This document shows, piece after piece, positions 26,988-35,986 of a stretch of 64,000 bases of DNA. Origin of the DNA: Kistimonas sp964291485 (lineage in GTDB: Bacteria; Pseudomonadota; Gammaproteobacteria; Pseudomonadales; Endozoicomonadaceae). The notes below the pieces were generated by a model. It saw only the letters and a list, made by a program, of their open reading frames with translations. It made no database searches and was not told where the DNA came from. Each line of letters begins with the position of its first letter. The stretch's first letter is position 1. Location of the stretch: the NCBI GenBank assembly GCA_964291485.2, contig OZ220224.1, positions 4,030,001 to 4,094,000 on the forward strand, read 5' to 3'. Both the position numbers and the translations under genes were made by a program.

Positions 26988-28130
26988 TTACACCACCAAT
27001 GAACGGGCAATAATCTCTTTCATAATTTCATTAGTACCTGCATAAATACGCTGGACACGCGCATCGGCCCAGGCCCGGGCAATGGGATATTCCCACATAT
27101 AACCGTACCCACCGTGCAATTGCAGGCATTCATCCAGCACACGACACTGCATGTCGGTACACCAGAGTTTGACCTGTGCGGCAGTAGGCACATCCAGCTT
27201 GCCCTCAATATGGAGTTGTAAACAACGATCCAGAAACGTTCTGGCAACCGATACTTCCGTGGCCAGCTCCGCCAGTTTAAAGCGGGTATTCTGAAATTTT
27301 GCCAGAGGCTTGCCGAATGCTTCACGCTCCCTGACATACTCCGTTGTCCATTCAAGCGCCGCTTCCGCATTAGCCACCGCATTGATACCAACAGAAAGGC
27401 GTTCCTGGGGGAGTTCCTGCATCAAATAGGCAAATCCCATCCCGGCATTCCCGAGCAGGTTCTCTTTAGGGACACGGACATCATGGAAAAACAGCTCCGA
27501 GGTATCCTGAGCTTTCATCCCGATTTTTTCCAGGTTCTTGCCTTTGCTGAAACCCTCTGTACCCGCTTCCACAATAAACAGGCTGGTACCACAGGCCCCT
27601 TCTGTCGGATCCGTTTTGCAAACAACAATGACCATATCTGCCAACTGCCCGTTGGTAATAAACGTCTTTGAGCCATTAATCAGGTAGTTATCACCATCGG
27701 GTATGGCTGTTGTTTTCACTCCCTGCAGGTCTGAGCCTGCAGCGGGTTCTGTCATGGCAATCGCGGTGACAGTATCTCCACTCACCATTCCCGGCAGATA
27801 TTTATTCTTGAGATATTCAGAACCATGATGAATGAGATAAGGGGCAACAATATCGGAGTGCAGGCCAAAACCAATACCCGTCAGACCCAGACGGGCAATT
27901 TCTTCATCAACAATCGCGTTATAACGAAAATCAGCACCGACGCCACCATACGCCTCCGGCACTGTCGGGCATAGAAAGCCCTGTTCTCCGGCTTTTTTCC
28001 ACAATACACGATCAATCTGCCCGGCCTTTTCCCATTCTCCATGAAAAGGAACCGCCTCTTTTTCAAGAAAGCGCCGAACACTGTCTCGAAACATTTCATG
28101 TTCTGGCTCATAGACCGTGCGTGGAATCAT
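26988..28130 (-). CDS. Acyl-CoA dehydrogenase, long-chain (ACADL) type
   Basis: FAD enzyme for the first step of acyl-CoA beta-oxidation, passing electrons to ETF. The 380 residues include AIAMTEPAAGSDLQG (about 124-138), ITNGQLADMVIVV, and LHGGYGYMWEYPIARAWADARVQ with YAGTNEIMKEI near the C-terminus. At the position where medium-chain enzymes have the catalytic Glu (YEGT) this protein has Ala. The Glu243 in LPQERL is instead the likely base, as in mammalian LCAD and isovaleryl-CoA dehydrogenase. Exact chain length preference is not readable. It is followed by the truncated ANL gene. Confidence 0.93.
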   Translation of the reverse strand: MIPRTVYEPEHEMFRDSVRRFLEKEAVPFHGEWEKAGQIDRVLWKKAGEQGFLCPTVPEAYGGVGADFRYNAIVDEEIARLGLTGIGFGLHSDIVAPYLIHHGSEYLKNKYLPGMVSGDTVTAIAMTEPAAGSDLQGVKTTAIPDGDNYLINGSKTFITNGQLADMVIVVCKTDPTEGACGTSLFIVEAGTEGFSKGKNLEKIGMKAQDTSELFFHDVRVPKENLLGNAGMGFAYLMQELPQERLSVGINAVANAEAALEWTTEYVREREAFGKPLAKFQNTRFKLAELATEVSVARTFLDRCLQLHIEGKLDVPTAAQVKLWCTDMQCRVLDECLQLHGGYGYMWEYPIARAWADARVQRIYAGTNEIMKEIIARSLVV

Positions 28131-28253
28131 AAGACTGAACCCGTTTTCTGTTGTTATTGTTAACTGGCTACAATCTTAGATTCTGGTGCTATTCAATGGC
28201 TATGTCGCTGGCGCATTCAGTCAAAATATTTGGCAGAAACTGATCACAAGCCT

Positions 28254-28472
28254 TCAATAGAAAGAAGCGTCGTCTTCCTCTGGCTCACCCACCAGCGAGT
28301 TAAGCAATCGCATGGCCCTGTCCAGGTCAGAAAAGCTGTCAAAGAAATCGCCTTCCGGACCAACCACTTCATACGCGACAGATTTGAGATTACCGTCACT
28401 GTCAAACCGCTCAGCCCGGATGATGGAATAGCCACCCTTACCGCCAAAACGGTTACGTTCAATTTTGCTCAT
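28254..28472 (-). CDS. Small hypothetical protein
   Basis: A 72-residue protein starting at MSKIERNRFGGKGGY, with GGTGA at suitable spacing; a TTG nine codons upstream is the alternative. The sequence is acidic with one predicted helix (about 44-58, SFSDLDRAMRLLNSLVG) after a beta-rich first half. No signal peptide, membrane segment or known motif. It lies between the acyl-CoA dehydrogenase and the DUF2860 gene on the same strand. Function unknown; coding status is supported by the ribosome site and clean frame. Confidence 0.6.
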   Translation of the reverse strand: MSKIERNRFGGKGGYSIIRAERFDSDGNLKSVAYEVVGPEGDFFDSFSDLDRAMRLLNSLVGEPEEDDASFY

Positions 28473-28566
28473 TTTGAGGATCACCCTACTCTGATACAAA
28501 CGACCTAAGCCGTTTGTATCAGCTTACGGGCACAGAGATCAAGCCAGAATCTGACTTACCCTGTCA

Positions 28567-29595
28567 TTAGAAATGGTACAGCAGACCGGCGGAAACAGAT
28601 GTGATGTTAGTGTCGTAGAAATCAATATTCGAGCTTGCACGAAAGGCTGCCAGGCTGCCCATGGCGCGCCAGTTTTTCCAGCCAAACGGCTCACTGTAAA
28701 AGACCGAGAAAGACGCACCGTAGATATCGTCTTCCTGCGTCTTACCACCAAACTCAGCAATCGGATTAGCCTTGTCGTGTTTGTTCTGCCCATAAACCAG
28801 GTTGGTTACGGTCTGCCACTGCTTGTTACCCCAGGCATGACTCAGCTGGACGATATACTCGTCAGCCGCCATAGCTTTGCCGTCAAGGTCATAACGGGTG
28901 TACTGAACCGATGGAATGAAGAAATGTCCATTACCCAGAGAGTGACGGTACAGCACTTCGGCGGATCGAATATCGCCTTCACGGGACAGCATTCTACTAT
29001 CAGCAGGATTCAACTCACTCGGATCAAGAGACTCACCGCTCTGTTCATTGTCGATTTCAACTTTACGGGTAGAGAAGCGCACTTGGAAATTACTACCCAT
29101 GATGTTGCTCCAGCCGACACGCGCACCACGGCTGGTACGATCGGTATCCTTACGCTTGCCGTCTGTCTTGTACGGATCTTTCCAGACCTTGGTCGGAACA
29201 CCAGAGAACAGGTAGCTTACAGACAACTCACCAATACCATCATACTGACGACGTACACCCAGCTCGCTGGAAAAGTCATAACGCAGCCAGTTCTCCAGGG
29301 AATTACCGGCAAAAACCTGAGTTTTTGAGTCCGCCCAAGTGTATTGCACCTCGCCATTCAAGAAACCGGAGGTTTTTGATTCAGACTTGGCAGAACCCAG
29401 ATCATAGATTCTGTCATTACTGATATCACCCATGGCGGTACCCGCCACGGTATTGCTTTTCAGTGTCGTATTACCCAAACCGAAACCAACAAATCCCGAA
29501 AAACCACTCTCGTCAGGCATCGGACCCAGCGCATAAGCGCCCAGACTTGCGCTCAGGGTTAAAGCGCCTGCCATGCCAACTGTTACTCTACGCAT
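28567..29595 (-). CDS. DUF2860 family outer-membrane beta-barrel protein
   Basis: A 342-residue protein with a signal peptide (about 1-22, cleavage after AYA) and a C-terminal phenylalanine in SAGLLYHF, the typical outer-membrane barrel end. The body is full of alternating amphipathic strands with aromatic girdles (GFVGFGLGNTTLK, GELSVSYLFSG, VQYTRYDLDG, TNLVYGQNK). This pattern and the N-terminal GFSGFVGFGLG match DUF2860, known in Vibrio and other marine bacteria, function unknown. It is divergent from the GNAT genes. Confidence 0.82.
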   Translation of the reverse strand: MRRVTVGMAGALTLSASLGAYALGPMPDESGFSGFVGFGLGNTTLKSNTVAGTAMGDISNDRIYDLGSAKSESKTSGFLNGEVQYTWADSKTQVFAGNSLENWLRYDFSSELGVRRQYDGIGELSVSYLFSGVPTKVWKDPYKTDGKRKDTDRTSRGARVGWSNIMGSNFQVRFSTRKVEIDNEQSGESLDPSELNPADSRMLSREGDIRSAEVLYRHSLGNGHFFIPSVQYTRYDLDGKAMAADEYIVQLSHAWGNKQWQTVTNLVYGQNKHDKANPIAEFGGKTQEDDIYGASFSVFYSEPFGWKNWRAMGSLAAFRASSNIDFYDTNITSVSAGLLYHF

Positions 29596-29747
29596 CTATT
29601 GATTGCCTTGTGTGAACGTTATTATTGAATAAATTTTTCAATAATAGCCTAATCAATCAGGCCGCCCTGTCTGGAGATTGTAAATATTCTGCCACTGTTT
29701 TATGGTTTGAATCAGGGCACAACGTTATAAAAACAAGGCCTTTATCT

Positions 29748-30278
29748 ATGAAGCTACCGGCTATTCCTTTAGCAACAGCAGAACTCAAACCACTGGGTTA
29801 CGAAGACAGTGAGGCCATAGTCGGCATTTACCAGACAGATACCCTACAACACCAGCCCGTTATTCATACGACTCAGGAAGCCAGTCAATTTGTCCGCATG
29901 GCGGAACAACTTTCCGATAAGCAGCAAGGACTCATTCTTGGTCTGACTCAGCATGAGCGACTTCAGGCCATTATTCATATTTATGGCATAGAATCCGTTG
30001 CACGACGTGCCTTCATCCGTATCGACAACTGGCAAACGCTGACAGATAACACGCTGGTTGAAAGCATTGCCAGTATTGTACAACTGTCTGATGAACTGCT
30101 GTCACTCCATAGCCTGCATTACCAGATTATTGAGGATGAATCAGATCAGAAACGACTGACCGGCGCACTGGAAATCATCGGATTCCAGCCCACTTCCTGC
30201 CTCAGGGACTTCTATAAGCTGCGCCCCCATCATTATTGTGATGTCAGCATCTACACTCGAACCATTCAGAAACCGTAA
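29748..30278 (+). CDS. Diverged GNAT-like protein
   Basis: A 176-residue protein starting at MKLPAIPLATAELKPLGYED; the frame runs 41 codons upstream without conservation. The order of strands and helices resembles an N-acetyltransferase (ELKPLGYEDSEAIVGIY; QQGLILGL; a late LHSLHYQIIEDES and ALEIIGFQPTSCLRDFYKL). The acetyl-CoA loop (Q/RxxGxG/A) is not evident, so it may not bind acetyl-CoA. It overlaps the next gene by about 41 bases if that gene starts at its first ATG, so the two are probably co-translated. Confidence 0.6.
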   Translation: MKLPAIPLATAELKPLGYEDSEAIVGIYQTDTLQHQPVIHTTQEASQFVRMAEQLSDKQQGLILGLTQHERLQAIIHIYGIESVARRAFIRIDNWQTLTDNTLVESIASIVQLSDELLSLHSLHYQIIEDESDQKRLTGALEIIGFQPTSCLRDFYKLRPHHYCDVSIYTRTIQKP

Positions 30279-30891
30279 CCTTTTTGAGACACTCGCAGCT
30301 ATGCCACCGGTCCTTCAAACAACACGCTTTCGCCTCCGCCCCTTCAATCAATATGATGCCGACAATCTCTACAACCTCCTCAAAGAGGAAAGGGTTGTAA
30401 CCGCACACCCTGCACATCCCGTTATCAGCCATAGTGAGATCAACGGTGTTCTGAAAGCTATGGATCAGGAGATCGCATCAGGTTCTGCGCTTTACTGGCT
30501 GATTGAGGAGAAAACCAGTCAGCGCTTTACCGGTCGGATCGGGTTCAAATATATTAACCATCAAAATAATTCTGCCGCTTTGATGGTAGAAGTATTACCC
30601 GAACTCTGGGGGGAAAATATTCTTTACGAGACAGGCCGGGCCGTTATTGCTTTTGGTTTCAGCCAGTTACAACTTCACCGCATCGAGGCGCAGGTTGTTC
30701 CCGCACATACTTATATGCACCGTTTCCTCAAGCGAGTCGGGTTTCATCTCGAAGGGCTGCTGCAATCCTGGGTAAAAAACGACTACGGTCTACTGGATTA
30801 CCGCATCTATTCACTACTCAAGACCGATGATGCCTGGAAAACCATATTGTCCACATCACCGGAACACTTCAGCCTTGGCAACAGCATGTGA
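30238..30891 (+). CDS. GNAT family N-acetyltransferase, RimJ-like
   Basis: A 217-residue acetyltransferase resembling RimJ/RimL, which acetylate ribosomal proteins, and related enzymes. The core TTRFRLRPFNQYDADNLYNLL starts at about residue 27, with AALMVEVLPELWGENILYETGRAVIAFGFSQLQLHRIEAQVVPAHTYMHRFLKRVGFHLEG from about 120, the typical acetyl-CoA-binding half ending in the KRVGF element. An ATG at 30301 is an alternative start closer to the conserved core and would avoid the overlap with the upstream gene. Substrate unknown. Confidence 0.85.
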   Translation: MMSASTLEPFRNRNLFETLAAMPPVLQTTRFRLRPFNQYDADNLYNLLKEERVVTAHPAHPVISHSEINGVLKAMDQEIASGSALYWLIEEKTSQRFTGRIGFKYINHQNNSAALMVEVLPELWGENILYETGRAVIAFGFSQLQLHRIEAQVVPAHTYMHRFLKRVGFHLEGLLQSWVKNDYGLLDYRIYSLLKTDDAWKTILSTSPEHFSLGNSM

Positions 30892-31221
30892 CCCCAAATG
30901 CTCATGGTTCCAGATATGACGACCGCGTCGAACTCAGCTGTCATTGTGAGGCCTCTTTTTATTAAAAGAACCAACGTACATAATTCAATTAGGTCAATAT
31001 TTGTACCTTAGTACACGCTATCTGTTCCCTGCCTTCTATCTTCGGCTGCCATCTGCGCACAGAACAATGAAGTCATTCACAATCCCTGTGGATAACCATG
31101 TGCATTTCTTCTTAGCTGACGTCCGGGCGCCATTGTCATTCTGAACTGAAAAAAACTGCTCAAAATTTATGCATTCTGATAAGTGCATTCATCTTCCTGA
31201 GTGAATTCACCATGCACAAAA
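30892..31221. other. 330-base gap without a supported gene
   Basis: AT-rich sequence between the GNAT pair and the convergent YfcC-type gene. Apart from the YfcC terminator at its right edge I see no conserved element, tRNA or credible open frame. Confidence 0.5.
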
Positions 31222-31250
31222 AAAGACAGGCCCTTACGGACCTGTCTTTG
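31218..31250 (-). terminator. Rho-independent terminator of the YfcC-type gene
   Basis: The stem AAAGACAGG/CCTGTCTTT (31222-31249) extends by inner GG/CC pairing around a short loop and is followed on the minus strand by seven T, about 30 bases after the stop. Confidence 0.9.
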
Positions 31251-31276
31251 GATACATCGCGAGAGGTATCTGGTGC

Positions 31277-32683
31277 TTAGAGGCCCATTACAGCGCCAAC
31301 ACTCAGCATAATCATGATCATGACAGTCAGGATACCCGCCAGCGGCAGTACAAACTTGAACCACTTGGCGTAGGACACACGACCGATGGCCAGACCACCC
31401 ATGACCACACCGGAAGTCGGGGTCAGCAGGTTAACGACACCAGACGCAGACTGGTAAGCAGTGATAACCAGGTCACGGCTCACGTTGGCGAAGTCAGCCA
31501 GAGGCGCCATGATCGGCATGCTCAGTACCGCCAGACCAGAGGTAGACGGAATGAAGAAGGACAGGACGACCTGGATCCAGTACATGGCGTTGATGAAGAC
31601 GACTTCGGACAGGCCGGAAACCGCATTCTCAGACCAGAACAGGATGGTGTCGGTGATGTTACCGGCGTTCATGACCACCACGATACCGCGGGCAATACCG
31701 ATAACGAAGGCAACACCCAGCAGGTCACGTGCGCCGTCAACGAAGGTGCCAGTCAGCTCTTCTTCGCTCAGGCGGCCGATCAGACCGATCAGGATAGCGC
31801 TCACCAGGAACAGGGCGGACATTTCAGCCATCCACCAGCCGGCAGAGGACACACCCCAGATCATCACACCGAAGCTGGCCGCGAACAGTACCAGGATCAG
31901 CTTGCGTGCGCCGGTCAGCTCGATGCCTTCTTCACGGTTCTTCAGGAAGTATTCTTCGTTGGATTCCTTCATGTCCGCAACCAGGGACTGGGAAGGATCC
32001 TTGCGGACTTTCTCAGCGTAACGCATCAGGAAGCCGGCAGTGATGATGAAGCCGATGATCAGGATAGCGATGCGCATGCCCATACCGTCAGTGAACGGTA
32101 CGTCAGCCGCGTTGGACGCGATAACGGTCGCGAAGGGGTTGATGGTGGAACCCAGTACACCGATACCGGCGCCCAGCAGAACCACGGCAACGCCGGTGAC
32201 GGAGTCATAACCCGCCGCGATGATGACCGGAATCAGCAGCATGTAGAAAGGCAGGGTTTCCTCAGCCATACCGTAAACGGTACCACCGGCTGCGAACAGC
32301 AGCATCAGGGCAGGAATCATCCACATTTCCTTGCCTTCCAGCGCGGAAGTCACCTTGGCGATACCGGCGTCGATAGCACCGGTCTTGGTGACTATACCCA
32401 GGAAGCCACCAATGATCAGTACGAACAGGGCCACGTCGATGGCGCCCGCTTCGTAGCTGGCAGGATCAAAGAAACCGGCGATCGGCGCCATGACCACGTC
32501 GGAGAAACCCTGCGGGTTTGCATCAACCAGGTGATAGGTGCCGGATACTGGTACTTCCTTGCCCAGCTCGGGGTTCATAACACGGTCATATTGACCGGCG
32601 GGGACGATATAAGTCAGTGCCGCGACGAATACAATGATCGCCATTAGCACCGTGTAGGCTGAAGGAAACTTGAATTTGCCCAT
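31277..32683 (-). CDS. YfcC-family membrane carrier (first copy)
   Basis: A 468-residue multi-pass protein of the YfcC/C4-dicarboxylate anaerobic carrier (DcuC-like) superfamily. Hydrophobic helices alternate with the family blocks VDVALFVLIIGGFLG-type (about 83-97), GGTVYGMAEETLPFY, STINPFATVIASNAA and TPTSGVVMGGLAIGRVSY near the end. Substrates of this family are poorly known and may be carboxylates, amino acids or peptides. It is strikingly similar over its whole length to the carrier at 57.5-58.9 kb. It stands alone with its own terminator. Confidence 0.9.
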   Translation of the reverse strand: MGKFKFPSAYTVLMAIIVFVAALTYIVPAGQYDRVMNPELGKEVPVSGTYHLVDANPQGFSDVVMAPIAGFFDPASYEAGAIDVALFVLIIGGFLGIVTKTGAIDAGIAKVTSALEGKEMWMIPALMLLFAAGGTVYGMAEETLPFYMLLIPVIIAAGYDSVTGVAVVLLGAGIGVLGSTINPFATVIASNAADVPFTDGMGMRIAILIIGFIITAGFLMRYAEKVRKDPSQSLVADMKESNEEYFLKNREEGIELTGARKLILVLFAASFGVMIWGVSSAGWWMAEMSALFLVSAILIGLIGRLSEEELTGTFVDGARDLLGVAFVIGIARGIVVVMNAGNITDTILFWSENAVSGLSEVVFINAMYWIQVVLSFFIPSTSGLAVLSMPIMAPLADFANVSRDLVITAYQSASGVVNLLTPTSGVVMGGLAIGRVSYAKWFKFVLPLAGILTVMIMIMLSVGAVMGL

Positions 32684-32907
32684 AGAGTGCAGTCCAGTCG
32701 GGGAGTTATGGTTGTGTTGGAAAAACGGGGGTCATGATAAGGATTTGACCCGTGCTTATACTGATCTATGTCAGACTTTGCTCGGCTTTTATACGATAAA
32801 TGGCATAAATACCCTGCAAATTGCCCTTCTTTTTATGATGATTTTCTGAGCATCATTGTCGGTTTCACCTACCCGTACGCAGACGACAACTACAGGCTTT
32901 CACCTAT

Positions 32908-32936
32908 AAAAAAAGCCCGGCTATCAACCGGGCTTC
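32908..32936 (-). terminator. Rho-independent terminator of the 94-codon gene
   Basis: The stem AAGCCCGG/CCGGGCTT (32913-32935) with a seven-base loop is followed on the minus strand by seven T, about 20 bases after the stop codon. Confidence 0.9.
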
Positions 32937-32956
32937 TGGGTGTGTTTCACCATGCG

Positions 32957-33241
32957 TCAGAGAGTGTTTAACTGAAACATGGCCTGCTGTTGCTGGCGGC
33001 GCCGTCGTTCAGGCGGCTCAGGACGTTCAGTGGTATAAAACACCGCAACATCGTCATCGTGAATATGGGTTAATGGTCGAATGACGCCGGACTCGACGCG
33101 ATCATGAATTTGCGCCTGCAGCGCTTCGTGGGTGGGTAACTTCTCAAGATTGACAAAAACATAGCCAGCCTGACACATCACTACCGGTGCAAGCTGGCTG
33201 CGCATATTGCTTATAACCTGTTGCAGGTCGATTGGTCGCAT
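32957..33241 (-). CDS. Hypothetical protein
   Basis: A 94-residue protein beginning MRPIDLQQVISNMRSQ, with the strong ribosome site GGGAGAGG upstream and a clear terminator downstream, so it is very probably a real gene. The N-terminal half is amphipathic helix, followed by VVMCQAGYVFVNLEKLP and a C-terminal basic and Gln-rich tail (ERRRRQQQQ). No signal peptide or membrane helix. I do not recognise a family. It stands alone between the YfcC-type gene and the effector-like gene. Confidence 0.7.
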   Translation of the reverse strand: MRPIDLQQVISNMRSQLAPVVMCQAGYVFVNLEKLPTHEALQAQIHDRVESGVIRPLTHIHDDDVAVFYTTERPEPPERRRRQQQQAMFQLNTL

Positions 33242-33510
33242 GACTGCCTCTCCCGCTTATGCTCTACTCAAATCCCTATTATTTAGTATTTCCCTTTCAA
33301 GCCTCATATTAAGCGTAGTGGTTTACACCTACAAGCTTGAATTTATGCTCTTGCTTTAACGCCAGCAATCTTTATTACTGACACCTCCTACCTTAGAAAC
33401 TCCATTTGAGAGAATTCGTAACAGTTTATTTAGACATTTAAATAAAGAGAAATAGGCCAGCGAATATAAATAGACCTAACCCATTCCTCCTATCCAGTCA
33501 GATAGCCATG

Positions 33511-35841
33511 TTACACGTTCGATTCTCTTAACCCAGACAAAGCTTCATCTAGTGCGTACATGTCAATCACCGTAGTAGCAGCACTGGAAGTACTACTTCT
33601 GTGGCCGTCCACCACATCGTCAGACTTGTCTTCCTCCGGTCGATGTGAACTTAGCATCCTCTCGATTTCCTGCATCACATTATTAAGGTTTAGCTGTGCC
33701 TCTTGAATAGCAGGAAGATTCTGAGGCATTTCGAACAACCCGGCTTCCTGATGGACATCTACAGCCACCATGGAGTCTCGACGAGGCACTTCTTGCTGCA
33801 CACTTTCTTGTCTGCTCGTTATTGTCTGTGCGTCAGGTTCCTGTTCCTCCTCAATTATTAAGGAAGTACTTGTTCCCACCTCTCTGCTCCTCAACAGCAT
33901 TTCATCTGCACCCTCTCGCTGGAGGAGTACATTCGGGTCAGTCTTTTGCGTATTAGACACATATTCCAATTTCGCAGGCCCATAGGTTGTCTGTGCTATC
34001 TGATTTCTATTTCTTATATTAAGAAACCGGCGCAATTCTGCTTTAGGATTAAAATTCCGTATTACACCATTTCCACCTTCACTCCATGTTGCATATGTGG
34101 CTTTCATAACAATAAGATTAAGGAACCATCGCCCCATTGTTCCCCATCCTGCGGATGGAAGGGGCATAAGCGGCATATATGGAACGCCAATATCGCAGTC
34201 GAGCAACGCCCTGAATTTTTCAACACTACCCTCAACACCAAGAGCAATATTATAGTATCCATACACACCAAAACATGCGCCACAAGCCGCAAAAATTCCC
34301 GCCGGAGTCAACACCCCCCCCAGCTTATGTTTCATATAACGCCATAAATGAAACGAATCACAGTCTACAAATAGGGCTTTACCTGAATCAACGACTACTT
34401 TACCGGAGTCAATAATAAGCGGAGAAAATGTTCCCCCTTGACCATTGTATGACAAAATCTGAAGTCTAAAATACCATGCTGTAATATGTTCAACAGGAAC
34501 GCCTTGCAACACCTTGCAATCCAATCCAAAAGGAAACTCAGAAGTTTTTGGATCTTCCAATAATCCTCTAGCCTTAAAATCATTATAATAAGGATCACTA
34601 GCTGATGGAGCAGCAAAAGGCACCCCCAAGGAAACACCTGTTATATAGATACTGGCCGTATCTGTACCAATTTTTAACAACGGCATTTTTCGTGCATTAA
34701 TAAACCGACACATTTTCCGATAACATTCGTGCCAACGACCAGTTTTTTCAGATGAAACCTCTTGATCATATCCATTCCACAAAGCAAGCAGCCTTTTCAT
34801 ACGACCTTTATCAAACTGAATGCTTTCTAAATCTGCTATTGTCTCCTTGTACTCTTTTATATCTTGAGACATATGAGCAACAATCTCTTTAACTAGCTCC
34901 TTATTAAATATGACATTCTCGCTTAATATCTCTGGCCCTCCGGCAATTTCATTGTAGCGCTGAAGTACCAGAAGTGCTCGCGCGTCTTTCAGCATTTTCG
35001 TACGGGTATCACCATGCCATAAATCTTTAAGGTTATTGCCATACCTTGATGCAACCCCATAAAAACTCATAGCAGGATACATGACCTCTAGAAACCAGTT
35101 TGAATATTTTAGAAACTGGGACGAAACAATAAGCCCTGTGCTGGCCAACTCTCTCTCTACGCCAGCAAGTACGAATGGTACATTTCCAGCATTATCACTA
35201 TCAAGGACACCACAGCCTATGCCGTAAATGGTACCTGCAACGACCCCCGCTACCGGCCAACCCTCTTTACATTTCTCCTTCACATAGGGAACGATACCGC
35301 CCTTCGCGTTTTTATCTTCCCATATATCCAATGATGTTTTACCAAGAGAGTAACTATACATACCACCGACACTTAAAAGAACAGCAACAAAGTAAACTAT
35401 TTTTATTAAAGTAACGGGTGATTCAAGAAGCCCAAGCGAATTAGAAGCTGCAAGTCCTGCTCCAAGAAAGAATAAAATCATTCTAACTGAAAACTCACAC
35501 CAACCATATTCTTTCCCATGATTATTATAAAGCGTATTTACCCTATCACAGAAAACAGCATTATTTGCCAAGTTATTGATATGATCAATTGTTACAGGAG
35601 GATTAGCATTACTGCTCTTTATATCTCTTTCACCTATCAACTGATTTAATCTTTGCCCAGTTTGATACCTACCCACTAGATTTGTTTCAACTTTCTCTTT
35701 TTCCTGAACAACAGGATCAAGTCTAGAACCTGATGGCGAGCCAGATGGACGCCTTGACCTCAGTCCTTCATTTTGCGGTCTCCAGACATTATCATAAGAA
35801 GACCCTTGAGAAGATGAAGAACCAATTGGTGCAGTTGCCAT
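33511..35841 (-). CDS. Large AT-rich membrane protein, candidate secreted effector
   Basis: A 776-residue protein of no family I recognise. The first 45 residues are Ser/Gly/Arg/Pro-rich and probably disordered, without a Sec signal, as in many type III secretion substrates. Hydrophobic segments are visible at about 118-138, 143-165 and 195-212, with a further one around 545-565 (GIFAACGACFGVYGYYNIALG). The last 150 residues are acidic and Gln/Ser-rich with a coiled-coil-like stretch (LNLNNVMQEIERML). Base use is clearly more AT-rich than in neighbouring core genes, and it is flanked by transporter genes, which suggests horizontal acquisition. The effector role is inference only. The ribosome site AGGGGG supports the start. 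Confidence 0.65.
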   Translation of the reverse strand: MATAPIGSSSSQGSSYDNVWRPQNEGLRSRRPSGSPSGSRLDPVVQEKEKVETNLVGRYQTGQRLNQLIGERDIKSSNANPPVTIDHINNLANNAVFCDRVNTLYNNHGKEYGWCEFSVRMILFFLGAGLAASNSLGLLESPVTLIKIVYFVAVLLSVGGMYSYSLGKTSLDIWEDKNAKGGIVPYVKEKCKEGWPVAGVVAGTIYGIGCGVLDSDNAGNVPFVLAGVERELASTGLIVSSQFLKYSNWFLEVMYPAMSFYGVASRYGNNLKDLWHGDTRTKMLKDARALLVLQRYNEIAGGPEILSENVIFNKELVKEIVAHMSQDIKEYKETIADLESIQFDKGRMKRLLALWNGYDQEVSSEKTGRWHECYRKMCRFINARKMPLLKIGTDTASIYITGVSLGVPFAAPSASDPYYNDFKARGLLEDPKTSEFPFGLDCKVLQGVPVEHITAWYFRLQILSYNGQGGTFSPLIIDSGKVVVDSGKALFVDCDSFHLWRYMKHKLGGVLTPAGIFAACGACFGVYGYYNIALGVEGSVEKFRALLDCDIGVPYMPLMPLPSAGWGTMGRWFLNLIVMKATYATWSEGGNGVIRNFNPKAELRRFLNIRNRNQIAQTTYGPAKLEYVSNTQKTDPNVLLQREGADEMLLRSREVGTSTSLIIEEEQEPDAQTITSRQESVQQEVPRRDSMVAVDVHQEAGLFEMPQNLPAIQEAQLNLNNVMQEIERMLSSHRPEEDKSDDVVDGHRSSTSSAATTVIDMYALDEALSGLRESNV

Positions 35842-35986
35842 AATATCCCCCTAAAAAAAACAAATTAAAATATGAATTCAACAACCAATTAGAATAATTA
35901 AATATAAATAGTTCCATAACAATTTCTCTCAGAGAAAAATCAGCTCAAGACCGCAATTACAATGCGTAATTGCGGCTCCAAAAAAA

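Noticed and set aside
26724..27002. 92-codon open frame on the plus strand
   Set aside because: No ribosome site or motif; it overlaps the end of the acyl-CoA dehydrogenase gene.
32768..32971. 67-codon open frame on the plus strand
   Set aside because: It runs through a clear minus-strand terminator and has no ribosome site.
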